A stretch of 44,284 bases of DNA, taken from NCBI GenBank assembly GCA_002840535.1, contig PHBH01000056.1:1-44284 (forward strand), read 5' to 3'. The position numbers were made by a program, and so were the translations under genes. Below are positions 33,281 through 42,065 of this stretch, piece after piece; the first letter of the stretch is position 1, and each line of letters starts with the position of its first letter. A model generated the notes under the pieces. It searched no databases and had not been told where the DNA came from. It saw nothing but the letters and a program-made list of their open reading frames with translations. The DNA is from Deltaproteobacteria bacterium HGW-Deltaproteobacteria-15. Its GTDB lineage: Bacteria > Desulfobacterota > DSM-4660 > Desulfatiglandales > HGW-15.

Positions 33281-33430
33281 ATGCGGCTGAAACACAGTAA
33301 GACCTTGATCACGGGAAAACCCGGCGCAGGCAAGATCACCCTCATTCAGAAGGTGGTCTCTTGTGCACGAATTTTCAGTGAATATGTTGTTTTCAAGATT
33401 ATGGCAGGAGGTGTTTCATGCCAACGATGA
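33281..33430 (+). pseudogene. Remnant of a P-loop NTPase (THEP1-like)
   Basis: A 49-codon frame reads KTLITGKPGAGKITLIQKVV, resembling the N-terminus of nucleoside-triphosphatase THEP1-type proteins. Soon afterwards it reads VVFKIMAGG and stops. The Walker A Ser/Thr is replaced (GKI instead of GKT), and the rest of the domain is missing. The end overlaps the ribosome site and start of the chaB-like gene. It is probably the decayed 5' end of a lost gene. Confidence 0.4.
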
Positions 33431-33825
33431 CATCAGGCGGCAAGGTTAAATATTCGGACCTTCCCGAAACGCTGAAGCGCTCACCCAAGAAAGCCCAGGA
33501 GACCTGGGCAAAAACGCACGACCGCGCAGTCGAACAATACGGGGAGGGGGAACGCGCCCACCGGACTGCATATGCATCGCTCAAGCACAGCTTCGAGAAG
33601 GTCGGAGATCACTGGGAGCCGAAGAAGAGACGGGGCCCAAGCGATCCCCGATCCCAAAAAACGACGGCTCAGAAGCGGCGTGGCAAAGGCGAAACATTCG
33701 GCGGCGTCGATGCCGAAGGGAATACGAAGCAGGAGCTTTACGACCGGGCGAAGAGGCTGGGAATCGAAGGCCGGTCGAAAATGTCGAAAACCGAGCTTGC
33801 GCGAGCCATAGCGAAAAAACAGTAG
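33418..33825 (+). CDS. ChaB-like protein with a C-terminal Rho-N/SAP-like helix pair
   Basis: The 135-residue basic protein starts with the ChaB fold sequence (KYSDLPETLKRSPKKAQETW, then YASLKHSFEKVGDHWEPK). After a lysine-rich linker it ends TKQELYDRAKRLGIEGRSKM and SKTELARAIAKKQ, a Rho-N/SAP-type nucleic-acid-binding helix pair. GCAGGAGG precedes the ATG. ChaB was named for cation transport regulation, but the family role is poorly established. Nucleic-acid binding is more likely from the composition. Confidence 0.85.
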   Translation: MPTMTSGGKVKYSDLPETLKRSPKKAQETWAKTHDRAVEQYGEGERAHRTAYASLKHSFEKVGDHWEPKKRRGPSDPRSQKTTAQKRRGKGETFGGVDAEGNTKQELYDRAKRLGIEGRSKMSKTELARAIAKKQ

Positions 33826-34302
33826 CGTCAGGGCGCTTACCTTTTGTCACGTCCACGAACTCTCTGATTGGAAACTCTCTGCTGACACTTCGTAAACAAA
33901 GAGGAGACAATCTGCAGCGGCATCTCCCTTTCCGGAACGCGGCAAACTCAAAAATACAATAAAAAGAACAGGTCTCGCATGTTCACTGGAATCCAGGTCG
34001 GGCATGAAAATTGCGTGAGGAAGCTTGCAGGCACAGGTATCGGAGGATGACCCAAGCCCTGCTGCAGAACTTTAAGAAACGGCCTGCAAGGGCCTAGGGG
34101 TTTCCCGCGTTTTCAGCGGCTGCTCTCACTTGACGCACATGAATGATCCAACCTATGGCCTGAGCCCGACTTGAGAACGAAATGCATTTGCAGGATCAAA
34201 CGGATTTATGAAACTTCATGATCATACTGTCTTTTACAACCCGGGACAGATGTTTTCTCTTCGATCAAATCGGCCGGTTCGACGGCCGGCGGCTGGGCTG
34301 TT
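33826..34302. other. Upstream region of the molybdoenzyme operon
   Basis: No gene is seen in these 477 bases. CGGCCGGTTCGACGGCCG at 34271-34288 forms a hairpin just before the first start codon and may affect its translation. ATGAAACTTCAT near 34208 is a short palindrome. The operon promoter presumably lies here, but I cannot pick it with confidence. Confidence 0.45.
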
Positions 34303-35445
34303 ATGAGAGACAACAACGGCGCTGATCGAAGGCCGCATATTCATAAGGAACTTTGCAGCCGGATCCGCTTCTCCGAATCCCAGTGTGAAAAATGCTTATC
34401 GGCATGTCCGGCCGGCGCCCTTCACATAGGGGATGATATCCTGGAGATCGATAATTCTTCATGTACGGGATGCCTTTTCTGCGTCGCCTCCTGTCCGAAT
34501 GAGGTGTTTTCCACATCGTCGGACGCGGAACGGGAAAAGAGCGAACAATCCGATTTCCTTTACTGCTGGGCCATGATCCCCCGAGGAATGATGATCCCGG
34601 CCGACTTGCCTCCCTCCATCATACCGTGCCTTGGCTCCATCCCACCGAAGATGATCCTGGATCGGGTCCTTCGAAAGAAATCCCCATTGAAAGTGGCCAC
34701 AAGGTCTTGTGCACTTTGCGAGATGAAGCAAGGTGAGTCGTCTTTCAGGAAGCGGGAGAGAGAAATTCATGAACTCCTGTCCATTCTCGGGATCGGAGAC
34801 CTCCCATTGGTCACAACCCGCGGTACTGACAAGGAAGAGCGGGACGTTTTGGAAATTGTCCGCAGGCAGTGGAAATATCTTGAGGAGAAGAATGCGATTT
34901 CAAGAAGGGACCTCTTGCTCCATTTCCGGGATCGGATCGTAAAAAGAGAGCTGCCAAAAGAAATGGATGGTGCTCTCACCACCCGGCCAAGGCCGACCGA
35001 TACAATGCAATGCGTGACTGCTCTCACACAATGCAACGGGGCGAATGCATCCTCCCCAAAAACGATACCGTTTCTTCGTGAGATCCACATTGAGGAGAGC
35101 TGCACAGGATGCGGCGTATGCGCCGATCTTTGCCCAACAGGGGCACTCTCCTTGAAAAAAACCAGAGACTGTTCCGAATTGCGCTGGAGAGCTGCCCACT
35201 GCTCACGCTGTGATCTTTGCACTGAGGCATGCGGCAAGAGGGCAATACGCTTCCTTCCCGGGGTGGAGATCGAAAAGGTTGCTCGCGAAACGGTGACAAC
35301 GATCAAGCGGTTTTACAACCACCTGTGCCCGGAATGTCGAACTTCTTTTCTGAGCCCGCACCCGAAAGCTCAATGCCCCTGCTGTTCGAAGACGGAGAGA
35401 GTGATCGAAGGGCTGTTTCAAATGATTTACGGGTCAGATGTTTAA
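34303..35445 (+). CDS. Multi-cluster ferredoxin protein with an MvhD-like middle and a C-terminal zinc ribbon
   Basis: The 380-residue protein has an N-terminal ferredoxin part (Cys28/31/35 and Cys54/57/60/64). A middle part holds isolated cysteines: PCLGSIPP at 108-115 and RSCALCE at 135-140. A second ferredoxin pair follows (Cys267/270/273/277 and Cys300/303/306/310). A CPEC...CPCC zinc ribbon lies at 342-361. The middle spacing recalls the hydrogenase delta subunit (MvhD) domain, a tentative reading. It lacks a signal peptide and is probably cytosolic. It is first in an operon with torD 14 bases downstream, so it may pass electrons to, or help mature, the exported molybdoenzyme. Confidence 0.8.
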   Translation: MRDNNGADRRPHIHKELCSRIRFSESQCEKCLSACPAGALHIGDDILEIDNSSCTGCLFCVASCPNEVFSTSSDAEREKSEQSDFLYCWAMIPRGMMIPADLPPSIIPCLGSIPPKMILDRVLRKKSPLKVATRSCALCEMKQGESSFRKREREIHELLSILGIGDLPLVTTRGTDKEERDVLEIVRRQWKYLEEKNAISRRDLLLHFRDRIVKRELPKEMDGALTTRPRPTDTMQCVTALTQCNGANASSPKTIPFLREIHIEESCTGCGVCADLCPTGALSLKKTRDCSELRWRAAHCSRCDLCTEACGKRAIRFLPGVEIEKVARETVTTIKRFYNHLCPECRTSFLSPHPKAQCPCCSKTERVIEGLFQMIYGSDV

Positions 35446-35459
35446 TTGCCGGATGATTT

Positions 35460-36251
35460 ATGGAGAGGTCCACAAGAGGAGTGCAAGTGACTGAAGAGAG
35501 CAACGCTACGGCAGCAGTCCTGAACCAATTGCGTGCGGGTTTCTACCTTTTTCTTTCAAGGAGCTTCAGCCGCGAGTTGGACAGGGACACGCTGAAGTCC
35601 ATGGACAAAGCATCGGAAGCTCTCATCGAGGCTTTCGATCTGCTGGAGATTTCGCTTGAGAAGGACTTTCAGACCGGAAGAAAGCTTCTCAGGACCTTTT
35701 TTGAACAGATCCGGCATGAGGACGAGAAGGGCGTTATAGCGGAACTGGCCAGATGCTATGCCTCGCTGTTCCTCGGTGTGGGATCCAAAACCGTTTCTCC
35801 CTGTGAATCGCTTTATAGAAGCGAGGCACGCAGGCTTTTTCAGTCGAGCCACTTCGAGGTGCAGCGGGCATACCAGGAGATCGGCATGATCAAAAATGAG
35901 CAATACAATGAGCCCGACGATCATATCGCAGTGGAGCTCAGCTATATGGCAAGGCTCTGCGAATTGGCTCAGGAGGCGCTGGGGGAGAGCCCGGACCGTT
36001 CGGCTCACTACCTTTGCCTTCAGAAGGAATTTCTGGAAAAGCATCTCCTGTCCTGGATTCCTGATTTTTCGCGGGATCTCCTCGAAGCGACAGACTCCCC
36101 TTTCTATAGGGGGATGGCTCACCTTTTGAACGGGTACGTTAAACTGGACAATCAACTGATCGAATCCATGATTCAGGAGATCGATCCAACTGCATACTTC
36201 GATAGCGAAGGAGGTAAACGTAGAACTCGATTTATCCCGGAAAATAAGTAA
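35460..36251 (+). CDS. torD: TorD/DmsD-family molybdoenzyme chaperone
   Basis: The 263-residue, all-helical protein carries the family hallmarks SPCESLYRS (following FLGVGSKTV) and EPDDHIAVELSYMARL. TorD-type chaperones bind the Tat signal and immature catalytic subunit and time cofactor insertion before export. Its client is almost certainly the Tat-signal molybdoprotein encoded 10 bases downstream. The N-terminal MERSTRGVQV may be shorter in reality, as there is no strong ribosome site at 35460. Confidence 0.9.
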   Translation: MERSTRGVQVTEESNATAAVLNQLRAGFYLFLSRSFSRELDRDTLKSMDKASEALIEAFDLLEISLEKDFQTGRKLLRTFFEQIRHEDEKGVIAELARCYASLFLGVGSKTVSPCESLYRSEARRLFQSSHFEVQRAYQEIGMIKNEQYNEPDDHIAVELSYMARLCELAQEALGESPDRSAHYLCLQKEFLEKHLLSWIPDFSRDLLEATDSPFYRGMAHLLNGYVKLDNQLIESMIQEIDPTAYFDSEGGKRRTRFIPENK

Positions 36252-36261
36252 GGAGGCTGAT

Positions 36262-38478
36262 ATGGAATTGAAAGGGATAAGCAGAAGAGCATTTATGAAG
36301 GTCGCCGGGGCCGGCGCGGCCGCGCTCGCCATGAGCGATCGGTTGCTGGTTTCTCAGGCACTGGCACAAAAAGTCGCACCGGATAAGGAGGAAGCAGGAT
36401 ATACCTTTTGCGATGCCTGCAACGGGGTCCCCTTTTGCGGGATCAAGTTCTCCCGGAAAGGGAATGTCATCACCGGCATTGAGCCATGGCCGGGGTTTCC
36501 CACCGCTTCCATCTGTTCAAAGGCGTATGGCACGCTTCAGCGCATCTATCATCCCAATAGACTCAAATACCCTATGAAAAGAACCAAGCCGAAAGGGTCG
36601 TCGGACCCGGGGTTCGTCCGCATCTCCTGGGACGAGGCCTACGGCATGATCGTAGGCAACATGAAGCGGATCAGGGAGAAATACGGACCCCACTCCGTCT
36701 TTTTCTACGTCGGCGACCCCAAGGAGCCCCGAGCGTCTGTCCAGCGTCTGGCTGCCACCTTCGGCTCTGTCAACTACGGGGATGAGAGCTCGGTCGCCTG
36801 CCGCAAAGGCGCATACACGGCCGAGGTGCTGACATACGGGTTCGGCACGACCGGAAGCCCGGCGACCAAGGAGACCCGCTCCATGCTGGTGTGGGGCACC
36901 AACCCGCCCTACTCTGGACCTGCTAACGCCTGGCAGGGGCTTCTGGCAGCCAAGGAAAGGGGGGTGAAGTTCATCGTCGTGGACCCCCGCAACACCCCGA
37001 CGGCCGCCACTCTGGCCGACATCCATCTCCAGCCTCGGCTTGGCACCACCGCAGCCCTGGCTGCAGGCATGATGCACGTCATCTTCGAGGAGGGGCTGCA
37101 GGACGAAGCCTTCTGCAGCAAATGGATCAACGGCATCGACGAGCTCAAAGCCTATGTCAAAACCTTCACGCCGGCAAAGGCCGCAGAGATCAGCGGCGTT
37201 CCCGAGAAACGGATCGTCGATGCGGCGAGGCTCTATGCCACCACTAAACCCGGTGGGATGACCTTGAGCGCACAGGGCACAACGCACGATCTGAATGCCG
37301 CAAACAACCACCGGGCCATCCTGATGGTCCCGGCCATCTGCGGCTACCTCGATATACCCGGCGGGGTTGAGGCACCATCCAATCCATTGGAAGGATTCGG
37401 CGGCGGCTGGTTCAACGGCCCCCCTGCGTTCTGCATGCGGAAGAAGATGGATGAAATGAAGCCGCAGCGGATGGACATCAAGGACTTCCCGGCCTGGGCA
37501 GACTGCAATTTCGATGTGCAGGTCAATCGCATCATCGAGCACATCCAGGAGGGGAAGATCAAGGCGTTCCTGGCATGGGGCTTCAACATGATGATCTGGC
37601 CCCAGACTCACGAGTACCAGAAGGCATTCGAGAAGCTGGAGTTCTCCACGGCGGTGGACTTCTTCTACCGGCCCCAGACCCACCCCTATGTGGACCTGGT
37701 CCTCCCCGGAGCCGTGAATTTCGAGAGGCTGGCGCCATTCGCCGTTTTCGGGCGAAAGCTCTATGGCCGCGCCCCGGTCAAACCCCTAGGGGAATGCAAG
37801 GAGGATTGGCAGATCGCGCTCGAGATCGGCGTGCGTCTTGGCCACCCGGATGTCTTCTTCAACGGGAGCGTCGAAGGTGCCTGCAACGATATCCTGAAGA
37901 TGTGGGAAGCCAGTTACGAGGCACTGAGGGTGGCGGGCGAGAAGGGAATTGTAATTCCGCCCCGGAACCCCGACACCTACCAGAAGTACGAAACGGGCAG
38001 GATGAGGCAGGACAAAAAGCCGGGGTTCCCGACGCCTTCGGGCAAGGTCGAGGCGGTCTCCACGATCCTGAAGATGCATGGGTTTACGGCTCTTCCGGAA
38101 TACAAGGAAGGTCTGAAGACCTCCAAGGAATACCCTTTGCAGCTTCTCTCCGGAGGCCGGATTCCCTACATCACGCACAGCAAGTGGCGAGAGGACTCGC
38201 CATGGCTGCTGGAGCTCGAAAATTCGGCAACGCTGACCATCCACCCCGACGATGCGGCCAAAAGGGGCATCAAGAAAGGTGACTACGTTGTACTCAGCTC
38301 ACAATGGGGGGAGCTCCGGGCGAAGGCCAAACTTTCGATCATGGTCATGCCCGGGATGGTCGGCATCATGCATGGTTGGGCAAAGGCCAATGTGAACGAG
38401 CTTGTCCCCCGCATGTTCGACCCTATCTCCGGTTATCCGCCGTACAAAGAAGTCCCCGTTCAGGTGAAAAAAGCATGA
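36262..38478 (+). CDS. Tat-exported molybdopterin oxidoreductase catalytic subunit (DMSO reductase family)
   Basis: The 738-residue protein has a Tat signal (SRRAFMKVAG) and a [4Fe-4S] site Cys50-x2-Cys53-x5-Cys59-x25-Cys85. The molybdopterin domains include a probable metal ligand Cys180 in SSVACRKGAY and the nucleotide-site motifs SMLVWGTNPPYSG and FIVVDPRNTPTA. A C-terminal cofactor-binding domain (LTIHPDDAAKRGIKKGDYVV) completes it. A Cys ligand is seen in nitrate, polysulfide and arsenate type enzymes and in acetylene hydratase; I cannot name the substrate. AAGGAGG precedes the ATG. No membrane-anchor gene follows, so the complex is probably a soluble periplasmic heterodimer. Confidence 0.92.
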   Translation: MELKGISRRAFMKVAGAGAAALAMSDRLLVSQALAQKVAPDKEEAGYTFCDACNGVPFCGIKFSRKGNVITGIEPWPGFPTASICSKAYGTLQRIYHPNRLKYPMKRTKPKGSSDPGFVRISWDEAYGMIVGNMKRIREKYGPHSVFFYVGDPKEPRASVQRLAATFGSVNYGDESSVACRKGAYTAEVLTYGFGTTGSPATKETRSMLVWGTNPPYSGPANAWQGLLAAKERGVKFIVVDPRNTPTAATLADIHLQPRLGTTAALAAGMMHVIFEEGLQDEAFCSKWINGIDELKAYVKTFTPAKAAEISGVPEKRIVDAARLYATTKPGGMTLSAQGTTHDLNAANNHRAILMVPAICGYLDIPGGVEAPSNPLEGFGGGWFNGPPAFCMRKKMDEMKPQRMDIKDFPAWADCNFDVQVNRIIEHIQEGKIKAFLAWGFNMMIWPQTHEYQKAFEKLEFSTAVDFFYRPQTHPYVDLVLPGAVNFERLAPFAVFGRKLYGRAPVKPLGECKEDWQIALEIGVRLGHPDVFFNGSVEGACNDILKMWEASYEALRVAGEKGIVIPPRNPDTYQKYETGRMRQDKKPGFPTPSGKVEAVSTILKMHGFTALPEYKEGLKTSKEYPLQLLSGGRIPYITHSKWREDSPWLLELENSATLTIHPDDAAKRGIKKGDYVVLSSQWGELRAKAKLSIMVMPGMVGIMHGWAKANVNELVPRMFDPISGYPPYKEVPVQVKKA

Positions 38479-38512
38479 ACGAGAATCAACCCAGAGAGGA
38501 GGGGATTACGCC

Positions 38513-39154
38513 ATGGCAAGATACGGACTAATTGTTGACTTGAACACCTGTACGGGTTGCATGACCTGCGTCCTGGCCTGCAAACAGGAAAATCTCACGC
38601 GGCCGGGAGTGCAGTGGAACAGGATCTTGGAGATCGAGAATGCAGCCTTGGATCATATCACCTACGTGAGACATGCCTGTATGCAGTGCGACGACCCGCC
38701 CTGCCTGGATGCCTGTCAGTCAAGGGCAATCACCAAACGTGCAGACGGGATCGTTCTCATCGACCAGAAGAAGTGCATAGGATGCGGAGGGTGTGTGGAC
38801 TCCTGTCCTTATGGGGTTCCTCGATTAAACACGGACCAGCAGTATTTTCCCGGTGAAACGCTACCCTTCGAGAAAAACGCAGCGGCTTTCCGGGTCCAAC
38901 TTTCCGGGAAGTCATCCAAGTGCACGTTTTGCGCGCATCGGATCGACCAGGGGAAATCCCCGGTCTGCGTGGAGGCGTGCCCTTCGAAGGCCCTGACTTT
39001 CGGCGACCTGGATGACCCGCAGAGCGGTATCCGGAAGAAACTCTGGCAATCAAATCAGCTGCTGGCGGATCAAGGAACGCACCCGAAGGTCTCCTACATC
39101 GCACGTAAGAATATGTTGAAATCGTCGGAGCAACGGATCACAGACCCGAAATAG
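38513..39154 (+). CDS. Four-cluster [4Fe-4S] electron-transfer subunit (DmsB/PsrB-like)
   Basis: The 213-residue protein has four ferredoxin cysteine groups: CTGCMTCVLAC, CMQCDDPPCLDAC, CIGCGGCVDSCP and CTFCAHRIDQG...CVEACP. This is the pattern of the beta subunit of DMSO reductase-family enzymes. It has no signal peptide, so it would be co-exported with the Tat-bearing catalytic subunit. GAGGAGG lies before ATG 38513, 34 bases after the upstream stop. It is the last gene of the operon, followed by a strong terminator. Confidence 0.93.
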   Translation: MARYGLIVDLNTCTGCMTCVLACKQENLTRPGVQWNRILEIENAALDHITYVRHACMQCDDPPCLDACQSRAITKRADGIVLIDQKKCIGCGGCVDSCPYGVPRLNTDQQYFPGETLPFEKNAAAFRVQLSGKSSKCTFCAHRIDQGKSPVCVEACPSKALTFGDLDDPQSGIRKKLWQSNQLLADQGTHPKVSYIARKNMLKSSEQRITDPK

Positions 39155-39172
39155 CTTTTCTGTACGAAATAC

Positions 39173-39205
39173 AGGCCCCCGACTATGACGGTAGGGGGCC
39201 TTTTT
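39173..39205 (+). terminator. Rho-independent terminator of the molybdoenzyme operon
   Basis: AGGCCCCC pairs with GGGGGCCT around a loop of about 13 bases and is followed by TTTTT. This closes the plus-strand operon. Confidence 0.88.
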
Positions 39206-39255
39206 GATGTGACGTGGAAATCCTTGCCCTCTGGACCAGGTCAGAGACAATCGGC

Positions 39256-39516
39256 TCAGCCGGAAAATATGTCCTTCGAATTCAGGACGCTTATAACCGC
39301 GCCGCAATCTTCGCAGCTGTAACGGACCCGATCGGCTTCGGGTTCGAGCCGCTCGAAGTCGCGATGCCTGATGCTGTGTGCAGCGAGACACTCCGGACAG
39401 CAGTTGTTTGCCAGTTCCGTCTCTTCAATGGTCAGGTGACAGCGGGTGCAGCGCAATTTTGCTGCCTGGGGTGGGAGCAGGACCAGTTTCTGGTGTTTGC
39501 ATTGTGATTGGGGCAT
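39256..39516 (-). CDS. Small cysteine-rich zinc-ribbon protein
   Basis: The 86-residue protein (MPQSQCKHQKLVLLPPQAAK...) has three CxxC pairs: LRCTRCHLTI, CCPECLAAHS and YSCEDCGAVI. These suggest two zinc ribbons. I do not recognise a family. The frame is also open to ATG 39543, which would overlap the truncated AbrB gene; neither start has a good ribosome site. The function is unknown, with nucleic-acid or protein binding plausible. Confidence 0.55.
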   Translation of the reverse strand: MPQSQCKHQKLVLLPPQAAKLRCTRCHLTIEETELANNCCPECLAAHSIRHRDFERLEPEADRVRYSCEDCGAVISVLNSKDIFSG

Positions 39517-39523
39517 GAATGGG

Positions 39524-39664
39524 TTAGATCCGTTCTTGATCATACAGGAGATGTGATGGCACCACGAATTGCGTACCCTCCTTCAAGCCGGGACGTTCCC
39601 GGATCTCTTCCGTGACGGCTACCTGACCTTTTGAAGACATTCCCGTCGTTGCCGACTCACTCAT
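39524..39664 (-). CDS. Truncated AbrB/SpoVT-type antitoxin
   Basis: The 46-residue product MSESATTGMSSKGQVAVTEE, then IRERPGLKEGTQFVV, has the swapped-hairpin AbrB N-terminus (tkmSSKGQvviPeeiR..lglk.Gdqf.v). It then ends PSHLLYDQERI instead of the usual second half. CAGGAG precedes ATG 39664. Full-length antitoxins have about 75-90 residues. A degraded antitoxin gene is likely, and no PIN toxin follows. Confidence 0.6.
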   Translation of the reverse strand: MSESATTGMSSKGQVAVTEEIRERPGLKEGTQFVVPSHLLYDQERI

Positions 39665-39929
39665 ACTGAACTCCTGGCCCGATCTTACCAGCAACCCCGG
39701 CAGATGGGAAGACGCTCTTTTCCCCTTCCCCCAGACCCGGTCAGGGCTCCGGAGATTTGAGATTGAGACAATAGCCGGATCCTGATAATGTCCCTTCCTC
39801 TCCTGAGGACTTGGGATCGCCGCGTGTTTTGCCGCTTCTGTCAAGGTGTCCAGGTCAAATGAATGAAAAGAAGAGCGAGAGGGACCTCGGATAAGCGCCT
39901 GCGGCGCGCCGTGAAGCCTGGACCGAGGA

Positions 39930-40601
39930 TCACCGGCTGCAGTGTTCGAAGCCTGGAAGGCGAAACCGTTTCTCCAGACGGTGGAGGAGAGAGCCTGCCA
40001 CCGAGGTAAGGATCAGGTAGGCTGCCCCGATGATGAGGAAGATCTCCATGTACTTGAAGGTGTTGGAAGCAATGATTTTCCCCTCGCCCGTAAGCTCGAT
40101 GCAGGTGATCATGTAGGCGAGGGAAGAGTATTTGATGAGGTAGATGATCTCGTTCCCGCAACCGGGAAGGGCCAACCGCAATGCCTGCGGCAGAACGATG
40201 GAGCGGATCATGCCGAACCTGCTGAATCCCAGGGCCTGGGCGGCATGGAACTGGCCCCTCCGGATGGAGAGAAAGGCCCCTCGAACGTACTCCGAATGGT
40301 AGGCCCCGCTGCACAGGGAAAAACCAATGACCGACGCTGCGAAGGGGGTGAGATAGATTCCGATGTGGGGAAGCCCGAAATACCAGATGAAGAGCTGGAC
40401 CACCAAGGGGAACCCCCGGAAGATGGCCACATAACCATCGGCAAGCCCCGCAACCCATCTCTGCCCATACACCCGCAGTCCTCCCACACCGATCCCGATG
40501 ACCAGACCGGCCACTGCGGAGGGGATGATGAGCTGGATGCTGACCAGGAGCCCTCTCAACAGCGCCGGCACGACCTCCTGAATGAAGAAGATCTCTTCCA
40601 T
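39930..40601 (-). CDS. Polar amino acid ABC transporter permease (HisM/GlnP type)
   Basis: The roughly 223-residue membrane protein has five hydrophobic segments and the coupling loop GQFHAAQALGFSRFGMIRSI, followed by VLPQALRLALPG. That EAA-like loop is typical of amino acid permeases. ATG 40601 follows the ATPase stop directly and has GGAG 11 bases upstream; ATG 40619 would overlap by 17 bases. It forms the channel with the second permease encoded upstream. Confidence 0.9.
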   Translation of the reverse strand: MEEIFFIQEVVPALLRGLLVSIQLIIPSAVAGLVIGIGVGGLRVYGQRWVAGLADGYVAIFRGFPLVVQLFIWYFGLPHIGIYLTPFAASVIGFSLCSGAYHSEYVRGAFLSIRRGQFHAAQALGFSRFGMIRSIVLPQALRLALPGCGNEIIYLIKYSSLAYMITCIELTGEGKIIASNTFKYMEIFLIIGAAYLILTSVAGSLLHRLEKRFRLPGFEHCSR

Positions 40602-40602
40602 G

Positions 40603-41367
40603 TCAGCGGGATTCTCCATAGGGCGAGGTGATCTTTGAGCAGAATTCCCTCGTTCTTTCGCAGTCGGCCCGGGTCAGGATCTTCGCCGGGGGACCCTGTT
40701 CGACGATCGCGCCGTCCTCCATAAAGATGATCTCATTGGCGAGATCGCCTGCAAACCCGATCTGATGGGTGGCGATGATCATGGTCATCCCCTCGGACAC
40801 CAGGTTCCGGATGACGGAGAGCACCTCGGTGATCAGTTCCGGATCGAGGGCCGAGGTAGGCTCGTCGAGGAGCATGACCTTGGGATCCATGGCCAGCGCC
40901 CTGGCGATGGAGACCCGCTGCTTCTGGCCCCCGGAAAGCTGTGCCGGGTACTTCCCTGCATGCTCCCCGAGTCCGACCCGCTCGAGCTCCATCACGGCCC
41001 TTTCCCGGGCCGCTCCTTTTTTCATGGACCTCACACGGGTGAGACCGATCTCCACGTTGCCGAGGGCGGTGAGATGGTCAAAGAGGTTGAAGTCCTGGAA
41101 GATCATCCCCACCTTCTGGCGATAGGCGCAGAGCTCTCTCCTGCGGGTGTGAAGGATCTCCCTGCCGTCCAGGAATACCTGTCCCTTGTCGGGCAGGACC
41201 AGAAAATTGATGCACTGGAGCAGGGTGCTCTTGCCGGCGCCGGAAGGGCCGATCAGCACCTTCAGATCCCCTTCATTCACGGAGAGGGTAACACTCCTCA
41301 GGACCTGCCTGGTCCCATATTGCTTGCTCAACCCTTCTACTCTCAGAACGGGACCTTTCTCTGCCAT
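40603..41367 (-). CDS. Polar amino acid ABC transporter ATP-binding protein (GlnQ type)
   Basis: The 254-residue ATPase has Walker A GPSGAGKST, the signature LSGGQKQRVSIARAL and Walker B VMLLDEPTSALD, with the switch His in IIATHQIGF. ATG 41367 (MAEKGPVLRVEGLSKQYG) has GAGGAC upstream; the frame is open to 41457 inside the preceding permease gene. It energises the two permeases on either side. Confidence 0.93.
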   Translation of the reverse strand: MAEKGPVLRVEGLSKQYGTRQVLRSVTLSVNEGDLKVLIGPSGAGKSTLLQCINFLVLPDKGQVFLDGREILHTRRRELCAYRQKVGMIFQDFNLFDHLTALGNVEIGLTRVRSMKKGAARERAVMELERVGLGEHAGKYPAQLSGGQKQRVSIARALAMDPKVMLLDEPTSALDPELITEVLSVIRNLVSEGMTMIIATHQIGFAGDLANEIIFMEDGAIVEQGPPAKILTRADCERTREFCSKITSPYGESR

Positions 41368-41381
41368 GACCGAAACCGTCC

Positions 41382-42050
41382 TCAACGCGAATAGCCGTGA
41401 ATTTTCACCTTTTCCTCCAGCATCCGGAGTCCCCTGGTGCCGAAATAGGTGAGGCACAGGAAGATCAGCCCTGCGGTGAAGTAAAGGGGCATATGATAAT
41501 AGGTGCGGGATGCCACGAAGTGGGCTCGGGCCATGACCTCCGCGACCCCCAGGGCGTAAGCGACTGCCGAGTCCTTCAGCACGATGGAGTACTCGTTGGA
41601 CCAGCCGGGAAGAGAGAGCCTCAGTGCCTGGGGGAGAACGACGAAAAGGATCGCCCTCGTGTCACTCATGCCCAGTGCCTTCGCCGCCTTGAACTGGCCT
41701 TCGGGCAAAGAGAGGATGGCCCCCCGGAAGATCTGGGACTGGTAGGCCGCGCTGATGAGACCCAGCACAATCAGGGCCGCGGCAAAGGCGGAAAGGTTGA
41801 TATTCATCAGGGAAAAGAGACCGAAGTAGAACAGGAAGAGGAGCACCAGCAGAGGCACTCCCCGAAAGAACCATACATAGAACCCGATAACCCGCCTGAC
41901 CCAGGGAAGCCCGTAAACCTGGCCCACGGCAAACGGGACTCCCAGCACGAGGCCCAAACCCATTGCCCCCACAACCAGCCCGATGGTCACAAGGGCGCCC
42001 TGGAGCAGATAGGGCAGTGCGTCAAGCACCGCCAGCAGGTTTGCGGTCAT
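41382..42050 (-). CDS. Polar amino acid ABC transporter permease (HisQ/GlnP type)
   Basis: The 222-residue membrane protein has the coupling loop GQFKAAKALGMSDTRAILFV, followed by VLPQALRLSLPG, parallel to its partner. AAGG lies close to ATG 42050. It is the first transmembrane gene after the binding-protein gene, but a 175-bp inverted-repeat element lies between them. Confidence 0.92.
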   Translation of the reverse strand: MTANLLAVLDALPYLLQGALVTIGLVVGAMGLGLVLGVPFAVGQVYGLPWVRRVIGFYVWFFRGVPLLVLLFLFYFGLFSLMNINLSAFAAALIVLGLISAAYQSQIFRGAILSLPEGQFKAAKALGMSDTRAILFVVLPQALRLSLPGWSNEYSIVLKDSAVAYALGVAEVMARAHFVASRTYYHMPLYFTAGLIFLCLTYFGTRGLRMLEEKVKIHGYSR

Positions 42051-42065
42051 CCTTAGCCCTTCTCT

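Noticed and set aside
36517..37683. 388-codon antisense frame inside the molybdoenzyme gene
   Set aside because: It is a shadow of a well-supported coding gene; the composition and lack of start signals argue against it.
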